Source: Phragmites australis
Lineage: Eukaryota; Streptophyta; Magnoliopsida; Poales; Poaceae
Reading direction: 5' to 3'
Assembly (NCBI RefSeq): GCF_958298935.1
Contig: NC_084940.1
Coordinates: forward strand, 20,269,146-20,333,145
Length of the DNA: 64,000 nucleotides
Shown here: piece by piece, positions 44,701-53,958 of the stretch
Position numbering within the stretch: the stretch's first letter is position 1
Layout: the number at the start of each line of letters is the position of its first letter
Notes under the pieces: generated by a model
The model's database searches: none
What the model was told of the DNA's origin: nothing
The model's input: the letters and a program-made list of their open reading frames with translations, nothing else
Position numbers and translations under genes: made by a program

Positions 44701-46629
44701 CATGGTATCTCAACTTGATGATAATATTTTTGGTTTAGAGAGTATTAAGGATTTATATGCTGCTAATTTAGACTTAAAAGAAGTGCTTGAACATTTTAAA
44801 GAAGGAAAAAGATGGAATAAATATGTGCTGAATGAAGGATTGCTCTATTGTTCTAACAAGCTATGTATTCCACCTAGCTCCGTTCATCTTTTGTTGTTAC
44901 AGGAGGTGCATGGAGGAGGATTGATGGCACATTTTGGAGCAAAGAAGATTGAAGATGTGCTGGCGGCCCACTTCTTTTGGCCAAAGATGATATGTGACGT
45001 CGAGCGCTACATTTTATGTTGTACCACATGCAACAAAGCTAAGTCTCGCTAAAATCCACATGGTCTTTATATGCCTCTTCCTGTTCCTAGTGCACCATGG
45101 GAGGATATTTCTATGGATTTTGTTTTAGGACTGCCTAGGACAACGAGGGGGTGGGATAGCATATTTGTAGTTGTGGATAGATTTTCTAAAATGGCACATT
45201 TTATACCTTGTCATAAGAGCGATGATGCTACAAACATAGCTGATTTGTTTTTTAGGGAAATCGTTTGACACATGGAGTGCCTAATACTATCGTCTTGGAT
45301 CATGACATAAAGTTTTTGAGTCACTTTTGGAGATCACATTGGAATAAACTGGGGACGAAGCTACTATGTGTCAACCATACATTATCGACCATGTTACGGG
45401 CTGTTCTAAAGAAACATTTGAGGATGTGGGAAGAGTGCTTTTTACCGCATATTGAATTTGCTTACAATAGGTCGGTACACTCCACCACCAAGGCAAGTCC
45501 GTTCCAGGTAGTGTATAGATTTAATCCCCATGCTCCTATTGATTTACTACCTTTGCCTACTTTTGAAAGAATTAATTTAGATGCTAAGAAACGTGCTGAA
45601 TTTATTCTTAAGTTGCATGAAACAACTAAAAATAATATAGAGAGCTTGACTAAAATGTATAGGATTGCTGGAAGTAAAGGTAGGAATGAAATAAAATTTG
45701 AACCTGGTGATTTAGTTTGGTTGCTATTGGAACCGATGTCCCGAACAAGGAGAACCTTCGCTTATAGAGAAAACCGAAGGCTTCTAGGTGTGACACGTGT
45801 TTGGGGTAAATTGTCTCAATTGATTCCTCCTGTCTCAGATACAGTATGGCCCTATATATAGCCCATACTCAACTACTCCACACGGGGTTTACAGTTTTTA
45901 CCCCCTTACCTGCTACATTATCGGAATATTCGAGGGCATTATGGTACAATCAAGCGTATTTACACAATTACAACTCTGCCCCGGGCAGTTAAGTGGGCCT
46001 CGACATCCAGTCATGGTCTTCAGTCGACCCCAAGATTTCGTCGAAGGCTTCTCAGCTATCAACCGGAGGTTCACCATAGGCTTCGCTTCTCTCCTTCAGC
46101 GCCATGAGTTGATCCTTGGTTCCAGTCCGAAGATGCACTACTACCTTCGCCCATTTCGGTTAGCAAAACTACCAGTGTAGTCTTCGGCTTCCAACCGAAG
46201 GCCCGTTGTCGCCTTCACCGACGCGGGTAGCTGGGACCGCGGGCGCGCCTCCGGTCTTTGACCAAAGGATCATCCGGGTCTTCGCCCGCACGGATGAAGG
46301 ACTTGGGCCAACCTTCGGGTTGCGACTGAAGGTACTTCGTGATCTTCGCCTGCACTCCTTGAAACATCCATGTAGTCACCCAAATGCGCAGCCTCCGGTA
46401 GACTTCGAGTTACCCTACGGAGGGGGAGGGAGAGAAATCGTCCCCAACAGTTGCATTTGACGAAGGATAGATTTCGAGAACTAAGAAAATCAAAGTTGAT
46501 GTCTATAGCTGATAGACCATTTATGATAATTGAGAAAATCAATGATAATGCAAACAAATTGGACCTACCTATAGATTTTGGGGTTAGTCCCACATTTAAC
46601 ATTTCAGATTTGAAGCCCCACATGGGATA
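44701..46629 (+). pseudogene. pol: Gypsy-2 integrase, interrupted and missing its catalytic Glu
   Basis: The zinc-binding part has [15 protein letters not shown] and [11 protein letters not shown]. The core has [13 protein letters not shown] (Asp) and NTIVLDHDIKFLSHFW (Asp). The segment that should follow (the TDGQTE block with Glu) is absent: KLLCVNHTLSTMLR joins directly, so about 15 codons were deleted. HIEFAYNRSVHSTTKASPF and APIDLLPLP continue. Within VWL...RFREL the 725 bp solo LTR is inserted. The C-terminal part FGVSPTFNISDLKPHMG ends at TAA 46627-46629. Confidence 0.85.
45725..46449 (-). mobile_element. Solo LTR in the Gypsy-2 integrase, target duplication GTTGC
   Basis: 725 bp flanked by GTTGC at 45720-45724 and 46450-46454. 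Removing it restores the integrase reading frame across the site. On the minus strand it starts TGTTGGGGACGATTTC and ends TTCCAATA, the last CA having become TA. A TATA-like CTATATATAG (45852-45861) sits ~590 bp in, as expected of an LTR promoter. It has several ACCTTCG/CGAAGG motifs. No coding region. Confidence 0.85.
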
Positions 46630-47246
46630 AGAAGAAGAGCTTGAGTCGAGGACGACTCCAATTCAAGAGGGGGAGGATGATGAGCCCATGGCTCCTTCAG
46701 ATATGATCAATACTATTAATATTCCTCAAATCATACAAGGTCTAATCACAAGATCATGTGAACAACAATTAGACCACCAGGTGAACTCGTTTTTCGCTGT
46801 TCATGCTTCCCTGGATGCATTACTACTAAATTCTTGTGATATTTTAATGCTTAGGAATGTGGCAGAAGCACCACAACCTTACCCGAATGTCACCCCTCGA
46901 AGGCCAAGTCTACTCGGACTCGAGGCTGAGCTCTACTCATGGTGATGGTTGAAGTCGTGGTCATAGTCAAAGTCATGGTCGTTGTCGAGTCTCAGAACAA
47001 CACGTCAGTAAAACAAGCATAACTCTCTCATGCGAAGTCCGTTTTAGGCGATCTTGGACATTCTGGAAAGCCTACGATGAGCCCTTTCCAATGGATATGA
47101 GCTCAACCAAATATTCCTTATAGTTTAGTCAGAATTAAAGAAATAATATGCTATGCTATTGTTTTGGACCTAGTTGGGTCTTGTAACCATGTCAGGGTCG
47201 GAGTCCAGGTTGTGTACGCTTGTTTCCATGGCTGCACAACCCTAAG
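46630..47246 (+). mobile_element. Gypsy-2 3' end: pol C-terminal frame entering a truncated 3' LTR
   Basis: The LTR starts at 46678 (TGATGAGCCC) after the purine-rich AGAGGGGGAGGATGA. The pol frame continues after the stop at 46627 through EEELESRTTPIQEGEDDE and into the LTR as MAPSDMINTINIPQ and TRSCEQQLDHQVNSFFAV until 46945. The LTR follows the 5' LTR to about 47246 and is then replaced by CACTA transposase sequence. Confidence 0.75.
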
Positions 47247-48131
47247 TCGACCTACAGGAAGGGAAATACATTGAAAGAGAATACAAATACATGTGCACCG
47301 ATATGCCGGTCAATGAATACATCGATATGCCGCCTGCCGAAGATATGTTGGCCGATGAGGATCTAGAGGAGATGTTGGCCGACACCAATGTCGATGATCT
47401 AGAGCAGATGTTGTGCGATGGAGAGGGGAACTTCACCAATGAAAGGGAGTTTCAAAAGTTCCAATGTATGTTAGAGGACTTTAAAACACCGTTGTTCCCG
47501 AGCTGCGAGAAGGAGCACACAAAGTTGTGTACCGTGCTTTTCACTGCTGCAATCGAAGGCAAGCAACGGGTGGTCTAATACAAGCTTTATAGAGTTGTTA
47601 CTGTTCTTGAAGAAATTGCATGTTGTATCGCGGAGAGCATGTAGACAAGCAAGCATGTCTCATCTGTGGTGCAACACGATATCATCACTGTCACGCTTGT
47701 ACCATGCTGCACCATAGACGAGACACGCTTGCATGTTTGCATGCTCTCCGCGATACAACATGCAATTTCTTCAAGAACAGTAACAACTCTGTGAAGCTTG
47801 TATCAGACCACCCGTTGCTTCCCTTCAATTGCAGCAGTGAAATCACGGTATGCAACTTTGTGTGCTCCTTCTCGCAGCCCGGGAACAACGGTGTTTTAAA
47901 GTCCTCTAACATACACTAGAAATTTTGAAACTCTCTTTCATTGGTGAAATTCCCCTCCCTATCGTGCAACATTTGCTCAAGATCATCGACGTTGGCACCA
48001 GCCAACATCTCCTCTAGATCATCATCGGCCAACGTATCTCCGACATGCGGCATATCGATGTATTTATCGACCGGCATATTGGTGCACATATCTTCGTATT
48101 CTCTTTCAATGTATTGCCCTTCCTGTACGAT
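47247..48131. repeat. Large inverted repeat (palindrome) of CACTA TNP2 sequence
   Basis: The left arm ~47247-47674 and the right arm ~47714-48131 are reverse complements over ~420 bp, with about 30 differences by eye (roughly 92% identity) and a ~40 bp spacer around 47675-47713. Both arms encode the same part of TNP2. The left arm starts exactly where the Gypsy-2 3' LTR stops; the right arm continues another ~245 bp to the TNP2 start codon. Confidence 0.85.
47252..47720 (+). pseudogene. CACTA TNP2 N-terminal fragment (plus, left arm)
   Basis: MCTDMPVNEYIDMPPAEDM, VDDLEQMLCDGEGNFTNERE, FKTPLFPSCEKEHTKL and then, in another frame, LYRGEHVDKQACLICGATRY are the familiar N-terminal blocks of the En/Spm TNP2-type transposase. 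The start codon and first ~80 residues are missing and there is a frameshift near 47535. Confidence 0.8.
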
Positions 48132-48376
48132 CTCAGCTTCACCGTGCTCGATCCAACGGGTATAGCCAGGCATAAAGCCCCTTGGCATCAAGTGGGAATG
48201 TATCTGCTGGGTGGTGGAGAACTACTTCTTATTCTCACAATCGATGCATGGATAACACATGTATTGAGACTATGTATTTGACTGGTGCGTGGCAGCTTGT
48301 ACCAGGAAACAATCCACGCCGTTCTTGTACTTTGCACTCACATGGCTCGCATCATACATCCATCTTATGTCCATCT
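47690..48376 (-). pseudogene. CACTA TNP2 N-terminal exon (minus, right arm plus start)
   Basis: A minus-strand ATG at 48376 gives MDIRWMYDASHVSAKYKNGV (the usual MDRxWMYD start). Then come CYPCIDCENKK, HSHLMPRGFMPGYTRWIEHG, VDDLEQMLHDREGNFTNERE, FKTPLFPGCEKEHTKL and SNGWSDTSFTELLLFLKKL. Two early stops and a frameshift break it. It is the longer version of the left-arm sequence, so this is probably the source and the left arm the inverted copy. Confidence 0.8.
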
Positions 48377-48985
48377 ACAATTATATCATTTTGTAAATCC
48401 AAATTCATAACATCTAGAACATTTTGGGATCACCAACAAATATATTACCTCATCATCTCCTACCGGCAATTGGCCTGGGTTGGAGGAACCGCCTTTTGCA
48501 TGCTTTCGCGTCTGCTTCCGATGAGTATTTGTTGGTGCCATCCCTAGAAATTTTCTTTATTATTCAACACCTTATCTATGACTCATTAAGGAAACACGAA
48601 AAATAAATACTCTTATACATAAATATAATTGTATTTTGCTACATACCTAAATATCCTGGCGAAATTTTCTAGTTCATTAAAAATCAAAATAAATACACTC
48701 ATACCTAAAGTTTCCATATTGGGAACATGCTAATTAATTAAAATAGAAAAAAAATCTAATTGGAGCTTTCTAAATACCTAAATATCATGGCTAATTTTTC
48801 TAATTCACTAAAAATCAACCATAAATATGCTCATACCTAAAGTTTCTATATTGGAGCTTTCTAATTAATTAAAATATAAAAAATATAATTTGAGTTTGCT
48901 ATATACCTTAATATCATGGCTAAAAATTTTCTAATTCATTAGAAACCAAAAATAAATATGCTCATACATATAGCTAATGTAAATC
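48377..48985. other. AT-rich stretch with ~120 bp tandem repeats
   Basis: The minus strand has a short MAPTNTHRKQTRKHAKGG frame near 48540, reminiscent of the second CACTA ORF start but unproven. From ~48640 to 48975 three imperfect units of ~110-120 bp contain CATACCTAAAGTTTC, TAATTAATTAAAATA and AATATCATGGCTAA. No gene seen. Confidence 0.55.
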
Positions 48986-48989
48986 GATA

Positions 48990-50744
48990 ATAAAGACACT
49001 TTCCACCAGAATTGAAGCTTCTATATCATAAATGAGGTATCATCTACTTTCCACCAGAATTGAAGATACCGAAAAAAGAGTATCATGTACTTTCCATTCA
49101 GGAAGCAATATGATGTAAAAACTGACTTTTCGGTACGTAGGGAATATTCATGCCTTGCATTTCCTACTGAATAAAAAGGTTTAATTCATTCCACTGATGA
49201 ATCCTTCCCTCTTGAAGTGTATGAGGCCACCAGCCGGCAGCAATGTCTGCGCGTTTTATGTTGTTACTAACATGCACGCATTCAGCCCGGACGGAGAGGT
49301 TGTTAGGTTCAATAATCTTGAGGTATGAAATAACATATCGATACCTTCTTTTCAATTTCTATATGTTTTCAAGGACATTCTTTCGATTCCTCAAACCCAG
49401 TGCTCGAAACTACGCACAAATGCGTTACAACCTGCAGAAATACATTCCCTTCAAGAACAGATCGCTAGGTTCTTCTTAGAACATATTATCAAATCAAACG
49501 GTGAGTTTCATGAACCGATCGTGCCATCCACACATCACAGATCTTCAGATGACACCATTCCTTCTAGTAGAGAGTATGCGACAAGGAGGAAGGCTACCAA
49601 GGGGTTCGACTACGTATTATATTTTGCCAAATGACATGATATTAATGTATGTCATTAATTACTATTTATTAATGAATGATATGAATTACTATGTATGATG
49701 CAAAGTTGGTATTGACGGGATGGCCTTCCAAAAATGATGCGAATGAGCAAGAAGCAGCTGTCAGGAAGCGTGCCCAGGACGAGGATGAGAGGATGGCCCG
49801 TCAGCTATACGCTGCGGAGGAGCAAGAAGCTGCATCCCATAAGCATAACCAGGAGGAGGACTACGAGAGGGTGGCCCATCAGTGTGCTGCGGAGGAGGCC
49901 GAAGGCTCAAACCGTAGAGGCGTTTAGGTGTCAGACTTCGAAGATTTGACACGCTGGTGAGCCTGGAGCATAAGCGACACTGCGGTCGATCAGGCATTGC
50001 TGGGTCCAACACTCCACCACCATCGGACCCCTGCGTCCCTGGATGTACACACGCCAACAGTCGACAGTGTGGAGACGTAGTCCTCATCGCGGGAGAGGAA
50101 GTAAAGGTAGAGGTAGAGGGATACTGGATTAGCTGAACTTAACCAACTTTTCAGGGGGTGACCTGTGAGAACTATTATGTACATATGTGTGTTTCTCAAT
50201 GTTTTTATGACTTGAAATATGTGTTCATTACTATGTATTAATGAAGGTGCATTTATTATTGATTTACATTAAATATATGTATCATTGTATGCATGTATTG
50301 AGAGAGAGATGGAGAGATCGAGGAGTGAGAGGGAGTGCAGAGAGGACAGAGAGAGGGAGGAGGGGAGGGAGGAGACACAAAATCCTTCAACCGGTAGTGA
50401 TAAACCTGAAAACACTGCCGGCTGAATCCTTCAGCCGGCAGTGATTTCAGGTTTATCGGATTCAGCCGGCAGTGTTTTCAGGTTTATCACTACCGATTGA
50501 AGGATTTAGCCGGCAGTGATGCCTTGGGCATCATTGTCGGCTGAATCCTTGAGCCGGCAGTGATGCCTAGGGTATCACTGCTGGCTGAATCCTTGAGCCA
50601 GCAGTGATAAGGCCCTTCATTACCAGTCCACTGAACCGGCAGTGATAGTCCATGACTATCACTGTCCGTTGCCCACTGCCGGCTCCAAAACTGGCAGTGA
50701 AGGTGGTTTTGGAGCCGGCAGTGAAGGGGGTTTCTGCAGTAGTG
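48990..50744 (+). mobile_element. CACTA 3' tail ending in the middle of a TNP2 gene
   Basis: Matches 56990-58697 in order: the Ulp1-like Cys exon (49215-49330), the EQIARF exon (49440-49500), the EQEAA-rich frame (49691-49930), an Arg/Gly-rich end (50080-50160), then subterminal repeats and the terminus TTTCTGCAGTAGTG at 50744 (reverse complement CACTACTGCAGAAA). Immediately after 50744 the TNP2 frame DWPALGNLSG begins, so this tail stands inside another CACTA's transposase gene. No matching 5' CACTA terminus is visible to the left. Confidence 0.75.
50395..50744. repeat. CACTA subterminal repeats with nested inverted repeats
   Basis: More than ten copies of GCCGGCAGTGA or its reverse complement. 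One inverted pair, GATAAACCTGAAAACACTGC at 50399 and its complement ending ~50489, spans ~31 bp per arm. Hairpins of the form CACTGCCGGCTGAA...TTCAGCCGGCAGTG recur. In one the arms are CTGCTGGCT and AGCCAGCAG, so both arms changed. Such repeats bind the second CACTA protein (TnpA) in En/Spm. Confidence 0.85.
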
Positions 50745-50749
50745 AACAA

Positions 50750-52679
50750 TCCAAGATTGGCCAGCTCTTGGCAACTTATCGGGCTAGACTGTCAAAGGCT
50801 ATTGTGCATGCGTGGATTGCTTGGATGAAATAGAGAGCTTGTGGCTAAAGAACAGCCAAAAAATAGTGTACCTAGGTCATCGTAAATTTCTTCTCAAGGA
50901 TCACCTGTACCGCAGCAACAGGAGAGCTTTTGATGGGAAAGTTGAGACTCGATCACCTCCTAAGCATTGCACTGGGAGATAGGTATATGAGATGGTAAAG
51001 GGACTTAGGGTTATCCTTGGAAAGGGACGTGGGAGTACACCGGTTCTGAAATCTAATCTTAGAGCTCCTATGTTGAATGAGTGTGATAGCACATGTCATT
51101 CACATTGAGAAGAACGTGTGTGATAGCTTGATTGGTACGTTACTAGACATACCTAGCAAAACAAAGGATACGCTCCAAGCACAGAATGACCTAAAATGTT
51201 TGAAACTCAGACATGATCTACATCCCAAAGAGATGGAAGAAGGCAACAAATATCTTGGCCCCGCAAGCTACAATCTAAGCAAGGTGGAGAAAATTGCAAT
51301 GTGCAAGTGCTTGCTTGCGTCAAAGTTCCATCCGGTTACTCCGCCAACATAAACAGACTAGTAAACATGAAAGACTTGAAATTAACTCGCATGAAGTCTC
51401 ATGATTGTCATGTGATGATGACACAGATGCTTCCAATTGCAATTAGAGGTATTCTGCTGCCAAAGGTCCAAAACACAATCATAAAGCTGTGTTCATTCTT
51501 CAACATGATATTATAGAAGGCCATCGATCCGACTAAGCTAGATAAGCTGCAGGAAGACGTGGTCAAGACTCTATCCCAGCTTGAGGCATTGTTCCCTCCA
51601 TCGTTTTTTTATATCATGGTGCATCTCATTGTTTACATTATGAAAGAGACACAGATTCTTGGCCCCGTGTTTCTACATCAGATGTACCCTTTCGAGAGGT
51701 TCATGAGAGTTCTTAAGAAATATGTTTGTAACCAAAATCGGCCAGAAGGCTGCATGGCCGAGGGCTGGGGAACCGGGAGGTTATTAATTTCTGCGTCGAC
51801 TACATGAATCTCAAATCAATTAGTGGGCTTGTATCTCGCCATGAGGGGAGGCTAAAAGGGAAAAGGACGATAGGTGCAAATGCATTCCGCACTAACGACC
51901 CCATTTCATTCACGCAAGGACATTTTGCAATTCTGCAACAATCTGTTATAGTGGACCCGTATGTCAAAGAACACCAGAAGATGCTACGCACCAGAAACCC
52001 AGGGAAGTCCGATGTTTGGATCGCGTGAGAGCACAAAGATCATTTTAGCGCTTGGTTACGCAAAAAGGTGATGCATAAGCAGATAGAGTGTGCTCAGTTG
52101 CATTTGTTGGGTCATGGACCGTTTACTACAATCCTCACATTCCAAGGATATGACATGAATGGCTATACATTTTATACGAGAACTCAAGATAATAAGAGCT
52201 CCAACCAAAATAGCGGTGTCCGTATAGATACCTACGACTGCAATAGAAATAGGGAGACCTATTACGGATTCATAGAGGAGATCTGGGAGCTTGACTATGG
52301 AGTGTTAAAGGTTCCTCATTTCCAGTGCCAATAGGTCAGACTCCCAAGGGGTGTGAAGATCGACAAGTACGGTATGACTACAGTGGACCAAAAACTCGTT
52401 GGATACAGAGGAGAACCATTCGTACTTGCGAATGATGTTATGCAAATCTTCTATGCTAAGGACCCGGACCCGGCTAACAAGGAGGAGCGCCACATGGATC
52501 TTCAAGGAAAAAGAAGGATTGTCGGAGTGGAGAATATTGTTCACGAGGAAGACTACAATCAATTTGACGTGCTACCTCCTTTCGGAGAGGACGTCGACCT
52601 AGGTCCCATGGAAGACACCGATGAACCTCCCTATGTATGTCGTGATCATAATGAAGGGCAAATCGTTAAGACAAAGTAG
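50750..52679 (+). pseudogene. CACTA TNP2 transposase, central and C-terminal part
   Basis: Joined frames read DWPALGNLSGQTVKGYC, then IHIEKNVCDSLIGTLLDIP, LHPKEMEEGNKYLGPASY and KSHDCHVMMTQMLPIAIRGI. FMRVLKKYVCNQNRPEGCMA follows (the DUF4218-type block), then YDCNRNRETYYGFIEEIWEL, VKIDKYGMTTVDQKLV and IVHEEDYNQFDVLPPFGEDV (the DUF4216-type block). These are the conserved blocks of the TNP2 transposase, which cuts the element ends. Stops near 51104, 51350, 51515 and 52332 make it inactive. The N-terminal half is cut off at 50745 by the inserted tail. Confidence 0.85.
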
Positions 52680-53138
52680 CTAAATTGTATTAATTACTAT
52701 GTATGAAGTTGTTTTAGATGCAATTATACCTCACTTTTGTTATGGAAGCTTCAATTTGTAGTGTATGGTGGAAGATATATTTATTATTGACCATATTGAT
52801 TTTTGATTTTAGGTATATACAAAAATTTCAGAGAACATTTTTTTCAGTTTTACAACTAGTTGTGATCTTAGCTTCAAGCCCAGCTTGTGATGTGTCAAAT
52901 GGACAATTAGGGAGCAGGATATCGTAGTCCTGGGGCCAATTGTTATATTTATCTGAGAGCAATTTTATTCAATCATCCATATGATGTTTAGTTCATTGTC
53001 TTGCTTGATGGGAAGTGGTTTTGCTTCTGTACTTATGGCACTTACGTGTATGTTCATGTTCAGTGTATATGAACTACTTTGTTTCTTGATTTTTATATTC
53101 GGGTGGTCCTTAAGCATATTTTGCAGTCACAAATGATG

Positions 53139-53262
53139 AAAGGAGATAACTATTAACCATACATATGACTACAAAGCTCGACTGTGATGGTTATTACACA
53201 TGCACCATGCACGTCTTTTCACTATCCCAGTCGAGCTTGCAGTCATATATAATTATCTCCAT
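53139..53262. repeat. Fold-back 1: inverted arms of ~40 bp
   Basis: The left arm GGAGATAACT...ATGACTACAAAGCTCGACTG (53139-53187) is the reverse complement of the right arm CAGTCGAGCTTGCAGTCAT...ATTATCTCC (53226-53260), with a small gap and a few mismatches; the loop is ~40 bp. Confidence 0.75.
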
Positions 53263-53386
53263 AATCTGATGTGGATCAATCAAATAATAGTGGCGATGAT
53301 GATATGGCTCGAGACCGTATTTCTTTATTACTTCTAGGACTTTAGTACTGATTTTGTGGGTTTGGAGAGGAAGCATTCTTCTCAAG

Positions 53387-53535
53387 TCAGCATTTATGTG
53401 CCAGTCCTACTAGTTCAGAGAGCATCTTCTCTCAAGACAAGCTGGACATCCTACCTGAGGTTAGCCTAAACAGTTTTCTTTTAGTAAACAGTTTTCTTTA
53501 TTACTTCTAGGACTAGTAGGACTGGAACATAAATG
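53387..53535. repeat. Fold-back 2: inverted arms of ~28 bp
   Basis: GCATTTATGTGCCAGTCCTA with CTAGTTC at 53389-53415 pairs with GACTAGTAGGACTGGAACAT and AAATGC at 53508-53535 with one or two mismatches. A GAAGCATTC/GAATGCTTTC pair lies just outside. Confidence 0.7.
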
Positions 53536-53958
53536 CATACTTGCAAAGAATGCTTTCTCTCTGAACATGTAATCAATATTGAAGTCCTAATAAGGCCATT
53601 TGCTAGAGCCACTGAGCCTAATAGTTTTTTGCAAGAATATTCTTTGGTGTTATGGTGGTTTGTAGTATATCATTTTTAAATATTCTCTGAAAGAACAATG
53701 TGTTAATTGTCAGTACCCTTATGCCTATTTTCCTACATTAGATGTGACTTTTTTTGTTAAATGTTGCTCTAACGTACTCAATTACAATATTGTATGTGTA
53801 TGCATTCTATCTGTCGACTCCTTCATGGTTATCTCACTCTTTCGATAGTCTCTCTCCCTCCCTCGTCGGCTTTATCTCTACCTCCATCCTTTCTCAGCTC
53901 TCTATATGTATACTACTCAACCGCTCGTCGTCATCGTACACAGAACTTCCAGGAAGGA

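Larger units (their letters stand above)
39679..47246 (+). mobile_element. Gypsy-2: Ty3/Gypsy element, CRM-like, 3'-truncated
   Basis: 5' LTR 39679-40624, PBS 40627, gag 41591, protease, RT, RNase H, integrase, and 3' LTR from 46678 cut at 47246. The pol wording ([35 protein letters not shown]) and the pol frame running into the 3' LTR (TRSCEQQLDHQVNSF) resemble the CRM group of chromoviruses, as do LTRs of ~0.95 kb starting TGATGA. The clade call is from memory of these families and needs a tree. A solo LTR interrupts the integrase, and a deletion removed its catalytic Glu. Confidence 0.75.
52680..53957. other. Spacer between TNP2 and the second CACTA ORF, with fold-backs
   Basis: No gene recognised. 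It contains two inverted-repeat structures, given separately, and a direct repeat of TTCTTTATTACTTCTAGGAC at 53322 and 53497. Confidence 0.6.

Noticed and set aside
46270..46623. Minus-strand frame of 117 codons
   Set aside because: Spans the solo LTR end and the antisense of the Gypsy-2 integrase; chimeric by insertion.
50290..50380. GA-rich run as a regulatory element
   Set aside because: Low-complexity purine stretch also present in the duplicate tail near 58360-58440; no specific motif.
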